From the NCBI GenBank assembly GCA_938743325.2, contig OW568880.1:310001-374000 (forward strand): a DNA stretch of 64,000 nucleotides, in the 5' to 3' direction. Positions 47,284 to 55,965 of this stretch are shown here, piece after piece (within the stretch, counting starts at the first letter, position 1; each line of letters opens with the position of its first letter). A program made the translations under genes and the position numbers. Origin of the DNA: Pycnococcus provasolii. Lineage: Eukaryota > Chlorophyta > Pseudoscourfieldiophyceae > Pseudoscourfieldiales > Pycnococcaceae. Under the pieces are notes generated by a model, which was not told the DNA's origin, did not search any database, and saw only the letters and a program-made list of their open reading frames with translations.

Positions 47284-47399
47284 GACGGCGCGCTGTCGTC
47301 GCTTTGTTCAGACTTTTGTGGCTCGATTTTGCGGACAGTTGGAGAGAAGACAAGAAAGTACGAGCTGTAACATATACCACACAATGCACTGCACAACTT

Positions 47400-48085
47400 T
47401 TAACCCACGGGCTCCACCGCCATGGGAACGGCTGCACCCTCCACCGGTGGTGGTGACGCTGCCGCTGTTGCGGCTGCGGCTGCGGCTGCGGCTGCAGCTG
47501 CCGTATTCTCCGCCGCCTTTCGCTTCTTCGTCTTCGCCTTTTCCTCCGCCTCTTTCTTGAAGGCTGCACGTATCAATCATGTTTTGTGGAAGTGAGCCGG
47601 GAAGTTGTTGGTGTTTTGGTTGGTGTGAGTGCTTGCGTTTGATATGTTTCACACCGACAGTTGTAGTTGTAAGTAAGCTGGCACGCACCTTCTAGGCTCG
47701 CCTTGAGTGGTTCGTTCAAGTCGGGCATTTCCAGCTCCTCGAGTGCCTTGAATACGTCGTTCGCGTTAATCGTCTGTCTTTTTTTGTCCGTTTCCGAGCA
47801 GACGTCAGACGCCGCTGCTGCGAGCATTGTCACGAACATCGTCGCAGACTCTGTGAAAGCGACGACGGCATCTGTCGACACGGTCATCGGCCTACTCGTG
47901 GACGCCCCTGCCCCTGTCCCTGCCCCTGTCCCTGTCCCTGCCAGCGCGGCAAGTTTGCGCTGCACGATCCGTTTGATTTGCGCACGAGGCAAGTCGTCAT
48001 TCAAGTGATCAGACGCGTTGTCCTTAGCAAGCTCTTCTGCAGGGCCTGGGACTAGAAGGTTACCGGGGGTAGATTCACCAGCCAT
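47400..48085 (-). CDS. Histone-fold protein, POLE3/DPB4-like (2 exons)
   Basis: Exons are 48085-47689 and 47563-47400 (186 aa); the intron is 125 bp with donor G|GTGCGT and acceptor GTGCAG. The start is MAGESTPGNLLVPGPAEE. The histone fold begins at DDLPRAQIKRIVQRKL, is split by a Gly/Thr/Ala insertion, and resumes at TVSTDAVVAFTESATMFVTM, with KRQTINANDVFKALEELEM and LKASLEAFKKEAEEKAK across the splice. The C-terminus is Lys-, then Ala-rich and acidic-poor, ending MAVEPVG. POLE3/DPB4 pairs with POLE4 in DNA polymerase epsilon and in CHRAC. NF-YB is a less likely alternative. It converges with SmG, leaving 116 bp. Confidence 0.86.
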
Positions 48086-48440
48086 TAGACTACGATAGAG
48101 AGCGAGAGAATGAACACAGAATTCGGAAGTTCCGTGAGCTGAAGTGAGCTGAAGTGAGCTGAAGTGAGCGCGCACAAACTCAAACTCAAACAGGGAAGCA
48201 GGGGGGAAAGCAGATCGATGCCTTTTCAGGCGCCGGCGGGAAAGGTCCGTACCCGGGCTCGGGTTAGGGTTAGGGTTAGGGTTAGGGTTAGGGTTTCTAA
48301 GGTTAGTTGGCAGTTTCTCTTTTTCAGTTTTCTTTTTTTGTTTTCCCGCCCAGCCTATTTTTAGTATTTTCCCAGACCGACTTTTGGTTTCTTCACGAGT
48401 GCGCTTAAGCTTAAGGAGAATTATTTTTAACATCAACATC
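48086..48440. promoter_or_regulatory. Divergent promoter with telomere-like array
   Basis: This lies between the POLE3-like gene (minus) and FOR20 (plus). It has GAAGTGAGCT repeated three to four times at about 48135-48168 and the (GGGTTA) array at 48261-48296. A telo-box reading AAACCCTAA on the minus strand ends the array. Otherwise no gene is seen. Confidence 0.5.
48261..48296 (-). repeat. (CCCTAA)n interstitial telomere-like array with telo-box
   Basis: Five GGGTTA units plus GGGTTT on the plus strand; read on the minus strand it begins AAACCCTAA and continues CCCTAA, 176 bp upstream of the POLE3-like start and in sense orientation for it. FOR20 starts 145 bp away on the other side. Confidence 0.9.
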
Positions 48441-48983
48441 ATGGCGTCAACGTCTGAGTTGAAAGATGCGCTCGTCGAGTCCATGACGTACAGTGGTGCC
48501 ATGGCACGCATACGTGCACGCGTACGTGCGGAAATCGCACACGCGCTTGACGTCGGAGATGCGTCGCACGATGTGCACAGTGATACGACTACCAAGGTGC
48601 CGTTCGAAACCACTTTCATACACGAACTCGTGCGTGAATATCTGCGATTTCACAACTTAAGAGATACCTCAGGAGTTTTCGTGCCCGAGGCGGGAATGGC
48701 GGACGCGCCGCCGTTCGACAGAGCGTTCATGGCCAGGAGGCTAGGCGTGCCCGACGACGCGGAAAGCCAGGCGGTGCCGCTGCTGTACGCCCTCGTCGAG
48801 AGGAGCAAGGCATGGGCCAGCATGCCAACACAGCAGCAGCAACAACAACAACAACAACAAGCGGCCATACAAGCACCGCCGAGCCCTGAACAACCCGTCG
48901 CCGCCGTTGCAAGGCGGCGAACGACAAGGTACGACGACAGCGACGACGACAGCGACTCCATCGCCGACGAGGTGGACGGTTGA
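48441..48983 (+). CDS. FOR20/CEP20-like basal-body LisH protein
   Basis: A 180-aa protein starting MASTSELKDALVESM. The FOP-N/LisH region is clear: AMARIRARVRAEIAHALDV, then FIHELVREYLRFHNLRDTSG (LisH), VFVPEAGM, PFDRAFMARRLGVPDD and AVPLLYALVER, in the same order as human FOR20/CEP20. This family localises to centriolar satellites and basal bodies and is needed for cilia. The C-terminal third is Gln-rich, then acidic and basic. The gene suggests that the organism keeps centrioles or flagella. Confidence 0.88.
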   Translation: MASTSELKDALVESMTYSGAMARIRARVRAEIAHALDVGDASHDVHSDTTTKVPFETTFIHELVREYLRFHNLRDTSGVFVPEAGMADAPPFDRAFMARRLGVPDDAESQAVPLLYALVERSKAWASMPTQQQQQQQQQQAAIQAPPSPEQPVAAVARRRTTRYDDSDDDSDSIADEVDG

Positions 48984-49030
48984 AACACTATTACAACTAA
49001 TAAAATTTTCCATCTTGTTTTTTTGTTTCG

Positions 49031-49891
49031 CTATCTTACAGCCGCCGCGTAGAAGCGCTCGGCATTCTCCGCCGTTCGACGTGCAGCCTCCTCCACTGTC
49101 CACCCCTTCGCATCCGCGTATATGCACAGCATAGCGCGCAGCTCTTCGTCCACGTGCTCGGAACTCTCGCGGTCGCTTTCCAACAGCAGGCGGTCGTCAG
49201 GAACGGCGGCTATGACGGACGGAGTCTTCGGTGAACGCAAGTTGATGCAAGTCGCAAAGCCGAAGTACATGCGGTCGCCGTACTTGCGCGAGCGAACGAG
49301 CTGCTCGAGCGTGCCGAGCGTTCCACCAAAGGCGTGCATGTATATTGCTGGCGGTAGAGAGGGTGCTGCCGCAAGCGCTTCCGCGAGGTGACCCTGCGCA
49401 CGAACGCAGTGCACGGACACGGGAATTTCGAGTTCCGCCGCAAGCGCAAGCTGCGCCTCGAACACCTCCCTCTGCGCGTCGTACTCCACCTGTCCGGTGT
49501 CGGGAGTTACCCACTGCCTGTCGAGTCCAATTTCACCCACGCACGCGCCCGGCGTCGTCGTGACGTACTTGCGCAGTCTTTCAAGCCATTCCCGCTTGCC
49601 ATCCCCCCTCGCATACCTGTGCGCGAACCAAGGGTGCACGCCGACGCACAGCCTCGCGTTGTCGCACGCCGTTGCCAGTGCGACGGCGTCTTCCCAGTCG
49701 TCGTCGCCCGTCGCCATCAGGCCGGCGCCACGCAGGCTCTTTACGTGTCTTGCCGTTCGTTCCAGCAGGTGTTGACGTTCGTCGAGGTGCACGTGCGTGT
49801 GTGCGTCGAAGAACGTCGACGACAAGAGTTGCGTCGTCGTGGGCTGTTCAGATTCTGGCGTTGACTTGACCGAAGTTGCCGATTGCGACAT
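49031..49891 (-). CDS. TatD-family metal-dependent hydrolase
   Basis: A 286-aa protein starting MSQSATSVKSTPESEQP (an upstream in-frame ATG at 50011 adds an Arg-rich stretch and is less likely). TatD barrel motifs: FFDAHTHVHLD (metal HxH), CVGVHPWFAHRY, GACVGEIGLDRQW (metal Glu), PVSVHCVRAQGHL (metal His), IYMHAFGG (metal His) and RLLLESDRES (metal Asp). TatD proteins are Mg-dependent 3'-5' exo- or AP-type nucleases in DNA repair and RNA clean-up. All ligands are present. No organelle signal is clear with the chosen start. Confidence 0.9.
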   Translation of the reverse strand: MSQSATSVKSTPESEQPTTTQLLSSTFFDAHTHVHLDERQHLLERTARHVKSLRGAGLMATGDDDWEDAVALATACDNARLCVGVHPWFAHRYARGDGKREWLERLRKYVTTTPGACVGEIGLDRQWVTPDTGQVEYDAQREVFEAQLALAAELEIPVSVHCVRAQGHLAEALAAAPSLPPAIYMHAFGGTLGTLEQLVRSRKYGDRMYFGFATCINLRSPKTPSVIAAVPDDRLLLESDRESSEHVDEELRAMLCIYADAKGWTVEEAARRTAENAERFYAAAVR

Positions 49892-50220
49892 GATTGGACG
49901 ACTTGGGTAGAAGAGGAGACGACGGCGGCGGCGGCGGCAAGATAAAGCGTCACACAGCACTCGTCTCTTCAACGGAGAGAGGACGGTACCAGCGCGCATA
50001 TGTAGGCACACCTGTGAGGTGCGCGCACGTCCACCTAACGTGATTCAGAGGGGGAAGAACAACAAAATTTGTGCCCAATTATGCGCCTTCCCCCCGTCCC
50101 CGTCCCCCCGGGGAATGCGTCGGGAGAGCTATGGCGCAAACACACACATCGTTCACATCGTTGATATTGTTTTACACGATAAGTAACTACAGAACTGTAA
50201 GCGCGACGATACGTTGTTGT
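49892..50220. other. Intergenic, no gene seen
   Basis: 5' flank of TatD and 3' flank of COX16, both on the minus strand. It has a (CGG)n-like patch at 49921-49937 and a C-rich run near 50092-50110. No motif of the telo-box type was found. Confidence 0.45.
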
Positions 50221-50511
50221 CTACTTGCCAGGTACTTTTTTGAGCTCATAGTTGTCACGGAACGTGCCTGAGTTCTTAAGACGCGCCAGCTCTTCCTGCA
50301 AATCGACTTTCGTCTTTTTTTTCACGACATCCTTCGCCAGCGCGTTCGTCTCTGCGTCGCGTGCGGCAAATAAGTCGCGTTTTCCCTGCGCGAACTGCGC
50401 GAGCGCGAGCGTTCCCACGAGCACACTGCAAATCATAGGCAGGCCGACGCGCAACATCGGATTGCGAATACTACGACGAGCAGGGGACGACGACGCCATA
50501 GGTTGAGACAT
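50221..50511 (-). CDS. COX16: COX16-like cytochrome c oxidase assembly factor
   Basis: A 96-aa protein starting MSQPMASSSPARRSIRNPML; Met5 is an alternative. One transmembrane span (RVGLPMICSVLVGTLALAQF) is followed by QGKRDLFAARDAE and a charged helix ending in LQEELARLKNSGTFRDNYEL, matching the short COX16 family (a membrane span, then EFSQIRYD, EYEKIK and WKNIRGPRPW-type positions). COX16 sits in the mitochondrial inner membrane and helps insert copper or assemble COX1/COX2. The terminal WENxRxPRPWE motif is reduced to DNYELKKVPGK, so the match is good but not perfect. Confidence 0.75.
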   Translation of the reverse strand: MSQPMASSSPARRSIRNPMLRVGLPMICSVLVGTLALAQFAQGKRDLFAARDAETNALAKDVVKKKTKVDLQEELARLKNSGTFRDNYELKKVPGK

Positions 50512-50596
50512 GGGTCGTGGGGAGCGTCCATCCACCGAGGGGGGAGGATGAAGGGGGGAGGGGGAACAGGCTGACAGGGGAGCGAGCACGAACCCG

Positions 50597-50643
50597 TAAC
50601 CCTAACCCTAACCCTAACCCGTAACCCTAACCCTAAACCCTAA
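50597..50643 (+). repeat. Interstitial CCCTAA array with telo-box
   Basis: Units of CCCTAA broken by two CCCGTAA variants, ending in AAACCCTAA (50635-50643), 100 bp before the fibrillin start and in its sense direction; COX16 starts 85 bp away on the other strand. Confidence 0.9.
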
Positions 50644-50742
50644 TGATGGACCGCTCTCGTTTTCGTTTTCTTTTTCATTTTTCTTTGTTTCTTATTCCGC
50701 TCCACTCCATTCCCAGCCCACACCCACAAACCAAACACTTCC

Positions 50743-51564
50743 ATGTCCATGATGTTGCCGTCCCGCTCTTGCTCTTCTGCTTTTGGGAGTCTTCGCCTGC
50801 CACCTGCTTTAAGACGAAGTAGGAGTAGGTTCCTCCTTAAGGTCCCAGGTGCCTTGTCGATGCCTGAAGAATCCAATCACACACGCACGACGGAACAGGA
50901 TCGAAGAAGTGCGCACGAACTCGCCTTACGCGTCTTAACCGCCGCGAGCAACCTTCCAAAGGAAGTCGCGCTACTGCCCGGAGATGAACCTGTGCGTGAG
51001 TCGATTGTGCGCGACATACTGGACATGGAAAGCACGTACGAACCAGAGAGTGCGGCGCCAACAACACCTCTGGAGGGCCGATGGGCGTTGCGTTTCGCGT
51101 CGAACGGAACGGTGGTAACGCGGCCGCTTGCCGCCGCGGGATCCGCTCTCAGTCGTGCGAGCGACGTGTCGTCCTCGAGTCTACCCCCTGGTGTGACGAT
51201 CGAAGACATCGTGCAGACCATCTCTGCGACGCCAACGACAACACGCGTGACGAATGAGGCGACTGTGAGCGTCGGCCCCATATCTTTTCGCATTGTCGCG
51301 GAAGGACCTTGGGAGGTTTCCCCTTCCGCTTCGTCCCCGTCGTCGTCGGAGAGCGAGTCAAAGTTATACTTCGACGAGGCTCGTTTTCAAGTTCTGGGTG
51401 TATTTGGTACGAGTACGGAGAGTTGGCCGCAGCTTCCCAGCTTGCCCATACCGTTTGGCGACATGAACAAGGCGTCTTGGACGACGACGTACTTGGACGA
51501 TCGCGTTCGCGTGCAGCGCGCGAATACGAGCGGGAACTTGTTTGTGTTCGAGAGAGAAGAGTAA
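50743..51564 (+). CDS. Plastid lipid-associated PAP/fibrillin protein
   Basis: A 273-aa protein. Residues 1-45 (MSMMLPSRSCSSAFGSLRLP and so on) are Ser/Arg-rich and act as a plastid transit peptide. The fibrillin domain follows: SAHELALRVLTAAS, PLEGRWALRFASNG near the start of the barrel, VTNEATVSVGPISFRIVAEG, and the family's C-terminal block WTTTYLDDRVRVQRANTSGN plus LFVFERE. Fibrillins coat plastoglobules or sit at thylakoids, storing lipids and quinones and protecting photosystems. The subgroup cannot be fixed. It is the last host gene before the transposon. Confidence 0.88.
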   Translation: MSMMLPSRSCSSAFGSLRLPPALRRSRSRFLLKVPGALSMPEESNHTRTTEQDRRSAHELALRVLTAASNLPKEVALLPGDEPVRESIVRDILDMESTYEPESAAPTTPLEGRWALRFASNGTVVTRPLAAAGSALSRASDVSSSSLPPGVTIEDIVQTISATPTTTRVTNEATVSVGPISFRIVAEGPWEVSPSASSPSSSESESKLYFDEARFQVLGVFGTSTESWPQLPSLPIPFGDMNKASWTTTYLDDRVRVQRANTSGNLFVFEREE

Positions 51565-51739
51565 CCTTACATAAGTTTACCACTACAGTACAGTACGACG
51601 AATTCAACGAAGAGAAGAAGTTATACGAGCCTCGAGGTAACAAACCCCCACCACCACCACCCCCACCACCAGAGAACCCCGAACGCAAACTCCAATTAAA
51701 CCCCAAATTGAATCACCACAAATCACCAATCAAAGGAGA

Positions 51740-51746
51740 ATCAAAG
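51740..51746. repeat. 7-bp target site duplication, left copy
   Basis: ATCAAAG stands directly before the left inverted repeat and recurs at 55988-55994 directly after the right one. It is the insertion footprint of the element. Confidence 0.8.
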
Positions 51747-51865
51747 CAAGGGGAGATAAGATGGGGAGTTAACATCTCCGATTAGGGGTTCCACCTCTTG
51801 GGGAGCTAGCCCCGAAACTCTCTCCCAGTCCCAACGCTCCATTCAACGCTCCAGCAGAAGCTTGT

Positions 51866-53173
51866 ATGGCTACTGGCGCGCCGTCTGGTGGAGATGAGCC
51901 CGTACATGGCACAGACGGCGCATCGGCGACTCGCAGAGACGGCGAGAGGGAGATCTCTTCGTCACATACAACACACGAGGCGAAGGAGGCGCTTCGCGTG
52001 TACTTTCGTACACTAACACTTACGCGCACTTCAAAGTTGCCGCGAAAGGGTGCCAGCGAGGTTCTCGATAACATCATAAAGTCGCATTATTGCTTAAACC
52101 GACGGAAAGCAGGGTATCAGCTTCGAAAGTACAAGGAGGAGCAAGGCTTTGTGCCCGTGGTTCAACCCAACGCGGCGACAACAGAAGAGATCGCGGCGTG
52201 GATCGAGGACGCACGCACTACTTCGTTCCATGACCTCTGGCAGCGGGCTGTGGAGCTCTTCGCTCACGGTTCCTTTGTCGAGCGCAACGCAATCGGCGAG
52301 TTCGACATTGAGGCGTTGAACCGTCTGCCGGATCAAGCAACGGAGCTCGAGCCGGCGACTCTAAAGAAATGGGACGCTATCATGTCAGAGGTTCGTGCAG
52401 ACCCCCTGGAGCTCGAGCTCGGGATACGAAGGGTCCGAAGTGCTATCGCTGCGTTGGTAGAGGACACCTTCATAGTGTCCTTTCACTTACACACTCTTGC
52501 AATAAACAAGCGGCGTGAATGCGCCATAGAATTGGTCATGGCGCTAGAGCAAGCGTGGCGTGAGGACATTTCTCCGAAGAAGGAGTTGGAGGTTGTGCCC
52601 GTAGGCGAGGGAAAGTCTGATGAAATATCACACGACCTCGTGTATTACCTCGCAGGATGGCTCTTAGCTTGGCTCGCCCGGCGCGCGAGATCACTTGAGG
52701 TGCGTTCCGCCATAGCCTCAGCTCGCGTCACCCGCGAGTGTGCACGCGAGCAGAAACTTCCGTCGATGCTGACGGAGGCGCGGGAAAGGTACGACGGGTT
52801 ATCTTATCCAGACAAAAGTTTTTTCGAAGTGGTGCTACGTCTTGAGACAATTTTCAATCATCATCTCACTCTCGAAAACGTTATTGGGTTTGGGAGGAAT
52901 GTGATACGCGTGGTGAAGAATCACGCGCTCGACGATCAGGAGTTCAAGAGGCTGCTGCCCAGCAAATTTGAGGTGTCAAGTAAGCTCATCGTTGAAGGCT
53001 TTTGTAGGATGCGCGGTAAGGATTTTACGTGCAAGCTTCGAATGTATAAGAAGGACAATGATTCAAACACGACGCGCGGGCGCCTCAGTGCGCTCGCCGA
53101 CGAGGCTCGACGGCGAGCCACGGCGCTCATGAATGAAGAAGATGTTGATGATGGGAACGAATCTGCTGATTAG
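51866..53173 (+). CDS. Transposon ORF1, unknown protein
   Basis: A 435-aa single-exon protein inside the element, converging on the transposase. It starts MATGAPSGGDEPVHGTDGAS and is mostly alpha-helical and charged. Notable stretches are YFRTLTLTRTSKLPRKGAS, KSHYCLNRRKAGYQLRKYKE, LAGWLLAWLARRARSLE and a C-terminal KDFTCKLRMYKKDND with a basic, then acidic tail. No nuclease, helicase, zinc finger or protease motif is visible. Codon use looks slightly AT-richer than in the host genes. It may be an accessory transposition or DNA-binding protein; no family was recognised. AACCCCGAA stands 191 bp upstream, outside the element. Confidence 0.75.
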   Translation: MATGAPSGGDEPVHGTDGASATRRDGEREISSSHTTHEAKEALRVYFRTLTLTRTSKLPRKGASEVLDNIIKSHYCLNRRKAGYQLRKYKEEQGFVPVVQPNAATTEEIAAWIEDARTTSFHDLWQRAVELFAHGSFVERNAIGEFDIEALNRLPDQATELEPATLKKWDAIMSEVRADPLELELGIRRVRSAIAALVEDTFIVSFHLHTLAINKRRECAIELVMALEQAWREDISPKKELEVVPVGEGKSDEISHDLVYYLAGWLLAWLARRARSLEVRSAIASARVTRECAREQKLPSMLTEARERYDGLSYPDKSFFEVVLRLETIFNHHLTLENVIGFGRNVIRVVKNHALDDQEFKRLLPSKFEVSSKLIVEGFCRMRGKDFTCKLRMYKKDNDSNTTRGRLSALADEARRRATALMNEEDVDDGNESAD

Positions 53174-53237
53174 GATGAAAGTGCGCAAATAAATGAAGAC
53201 AGTCCTGAATAATAATTCAAATCCGATTTGTTACTTA

Positions 53238-55799
53238 TTAAAACCTTTCCCGAGTCAAGTCCCTTTCCCGCGTGTCGACCTCGATCGCATTCTCCGGATC
53301 GTCGAGCTTGAAAGGCGTGTTCTTATCATCGATGCAATTCCCTTTCTTCTTCTCATGTTGTGATATCCTCATACACATCGATGTAGCAGCTGCCACATTA
53401 GCCGAGCGTTCATCTAACGCCTGGCTACCACCGGCAGAGTGTCTCGCATTATTAAAATGGTTCTCTACGATGTCTTGTTGGAGTTTCCGACGTTGCACAT
53501 GAGGGAGCACTCTTACGACGGCTTGAACGCCGGCACACAGTGAAGAGATGTCGTCGTAGAGCTCCCACGGCAGGCCATGTTTCTTGTTGTTCGCCGTGCT
53601 TGTCCGCCATTCGCTGAACAATTGAGAGCACTCTTGAAGCACGGCGATATCGTCGCGAGCATCATTGCAATAATCGACAAGATTGTCGACCACCTCCATC
53701 ACGCTCTTCATCGCTCCTCTCGGGCCCGTCCCGTGGCGCTCCAGGCAATCCTGCGCTCGCTTCCCGAAGACTTGCATCGCGAGGTTGACGCGCATCCTGG
53801 AAAAAGCGTCAAGGTTGAAATGAGCCTTGCTCAAAGGACATATTCCATCCTCGCCGCCATCACGTAGCGTATTCACGTCGGCACCACCGCTCAGGAACCA
53901 CGCGTTCTCCAAGATGTCGAGGCCTATCCTCTGACCCCGAAATAGAAGCTGCCTCGCCGAGCTGTCGAGCGCGTTTCGCAAGCGCTTGATGATGTGGGGC
54001 ATGTCCGGCAGAACGTACACACGTCGAGCGTGTGCAACGTGCTCGAAAGCGAGAGCTCCGTCGTCGTCGCGAGTAGCGACCGCGCTCCACCACGCCCGAT
54101 TTTCACCTGCTCCATCGGCGACAACAGCGATGGTGTCAGCACCGTGCGTGTACAGGTCCCGCATGATCTTGTCGATCTCCCGCACCAAGAAGTCCGCGGT
54201 TATCGTCGGCAGGGAGTACCGCGCAATGATCATTGCCCTAGAGCTCTCCAAACTGCACCAATAGAACACGAGGTGGTGCTTCGTTAGGGTAATAAGCTCC
54301 GTCTTGTTGTCGTCCTCCTTCTTCTCCACCATGTCCGCGAGCGCCTGCATCGCCACCGAGATGTCCGCCTCACCAGAGAGCCCCCGCAGTTCTCCTGTGT
54401 ACGCGTCGAACTCGAGCTGTCCCTTCACGGCGCACGAGTCGAAGCAAAGCACACCTTTCTCGCCGCTGTCGCTAAGCTTCTTCGCCAAGGAACGCAGCGC
54501 TCCATACTGCACGCCGTCAGCCTCGCGCGCAAGCGCTCCTCTCTTGCGCTTCGCCGTCGTCAGTGATGGTAAGCAGAACACCTTGCGAAGTTCGTCGTAT
54601 GTACGCCTATTCGAATTGGCTATCAAGGCAAGCGCAAACGCCACCACTTGATTCGGCCAGCGGCGGGCGCGCGCAGGCACACTCGCGTTCTTCATCGACG
54701 CGCGCCATACCTGAAGGGCAACCGCGTTGCCCTTCAGGTACCCCTCGGCGTCATGCTCCACCGACTGCATAACGCGCTCCACGCTACCACCGCCGCACGT
54801 GTCGGGCATCCTTCTCAACTTGTCCTCGAGCGCGCGTGCCTTCCTCGCGAGCGCCTTCCGGGACGTTGCCGCGTCCTTCATGCTTTGGTGCGCAGAGCCG
54901 TGGAGCAACGCGTGTTTGAAGTTGTTTGACTTCGCATTGAGAGCATTGTGGACGTCACGTTTGATGTGCTTGACGGTTACACCGGAACAAGCTTGGCACC
55001 GGTGTCCGCGAACGTCGTGGAGCACACCCTTGCAGTCTCGGGAGCGAACGACGCGCACGCCGTCGTCGATCGTGACCTGGTACGGGCCGTGCGCACCCGC
55101 CACGCCGGTGCCACATCCAGCTTGAACGCGATCCGCCTCGCTCCGCATGAGCATCGCGGTGAAGGCGTTATACGCGTGAGCATCGAATTCCTCCGCCCGC
55201 CATCCGCGGCATCTCTCGCAGGTTGTACTCGTGGACCGCGTCTCCGTCTCCGTGATGGTGGTCTGCGTCTCCGTGGTGGTGGTCTGCGTCTCCGTGGTGG
55301 TGGTCGCGGACGCAGTAGTTGTGAACGCAGGCGGGCACGTGTCCTCGGAGTGACTCCGTGCGTGCTCCTCGAAGTCAATCGCAAGCCGTCTGCCTTGTGC
55401 CGCCGTTGCGGATGGGCGGCTCTGTCGCTTTCGCGGTCGACGTCTCCCGGTGGACGCGCGTGCACTGTTCGGCGTGTCATCGTCTCGGCGCCTGCGTTTA
55501 TCGTGCTCGTCGGATGCCGGCGGGACGCGTGGTGGTGTCACAGCGTCCCGGCACACCACCACGTCTCTGTGAAATTCTGCACGGTCGTAGGACTCCTTCT
55601 CGCCGTCGTCGTAGGTGACGCAAATGGGATAGGCGTCAGCTTCACGGACGCTCGTGACTCGTCCATGGTACCACTCCATGCCGGCGTCGGTGCTGAACCT
55701 CTTCTTCACACGTGTGCCAGGGGATATGTCTTTGTCAATGTCCGCAAGACGCCTGTCCGCAAGACGCCGCGAACGCGCAACACGCCGCGAACCCGCCAT
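53238..55799 (-). CDS. Transposase with RNase H-like core, P/THAP9-like, N-terminal Tudor-like domain
   Basis: An 853-aa single-exon protein. Residues ~25-85 look like a Tudor/chromo-type barrel: GTRVKKRFSTDAGMEWYHGR, then VTYDDGEKESYD. A Thr/Glu-rich linker (TTTETQ) and a Cys pair region (CERCRGW, RGHRCQACSG) follow. The body has WPNQVVAFALALIANSNRRT and then an RNase H-like set: Asp in VLCFDSCAVKG, Asp in AVVADGAGENRAWW, and LPDMPHIIKRLRNAL, the same order as P element and THAP9 transposases. No THAP finger is present, so the DNA-binding part may be the Cys region. The assignment to the P superfamily is probable, not proven; KDZ-type elements are the main alternative. Confidence 0.82.
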   Translation of the reverse strand: MAGSRRVARSRRLADRRLADIDKDISPGTRVKKRFSTDAGMEWYHGRVTSVREADAYPICVTYDDGEKESYDRAEFHRDVVVCRDAVTPPRVPPASDEHDKRRRRDDDTPNSARASTGRRRPRKRQSRPSATAAQGRRLAIDFEEHARSHSEDTCPPAFTTTASATTTTETQTTTTETQTTITETETRSTSTTCERCRGWRAEEFDAHAYNAFTAMLMRSEADRVQAGCGTGVAGAHGPYQVTIDDGVRVVRSRDCKGVLHDVRGHRCQACSGVTVKHIKRDVHNALNAKSNNFKHALLHGSAHQSMKDAATSRKALARKARALEDKLRRMPDTCGGGSVERVMQSVEHDAEGYLKGNAVALQVWRASMKNASVPARARRWPNQVVAFALALIANSNRRTYDELRKVFCLPSLTTAKRKRGALAREADGVQYGALRSLAKKLSDSGEKGVLCFDSCAVKGQLEFDAYTGELRGLSGEADISVAMQALADMVEKKEDDNKTELITLTKHHLVFYWCSLESSRAMIIARYSLPTITADFLVREIDKIMRDLYTHGADTIAVVADGAGENRAWWSAVATRDDDGALAFEHVAHARRVYVLPDMPHIIKRLRNALDSSARQLLFRGQRIGLDILENAWFLSGGADVNTLRDGGEDGICPLSKAHFNLDAFSRMRVNLAMQVFGKRAQDCLERHGTGPRGAMKSVMEVVDNLVDYCNDARDDIAVLQECSQLFSEWRTSTANNKKHGLPWELYDDISSLCAGVQAVVRVLPHVQRRKLQQDIVENHFNNARHSAGGSQALDERSANVAAATSMCMRISQHEKKKGNCIDDKNTPFKLDDPENAIEVDTRERDLTRERF

Positions 55800-55965
55800 G
55801 GCAACCAGCGTTCAAAGGAGTCGCGTTCAAAGGAGTCAGAATGCCCGGCAGTGCCCGGAGGGGTCAAGGCCGGTCAAGGCTAACTCCCCAACAGGTGGAA
55901 CCTAGGCCCCTGTCCCAGCCCTGGCTCTTTTCCAACGGGCGAATTCGGGGTTAAGGAAAGGTGAC

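Noticed and set aside
46451-50643. A chromosome end at the telomere-like arrays
   Set aside because: The arrays are only 36-47 bp, lie in both orientations and have genes on both sides.
53238-55799. Transposase as a host-domesticated gene
   Set aside because: Perfect terminal repeats and target duplications surround it, so it is part of a mobile element.
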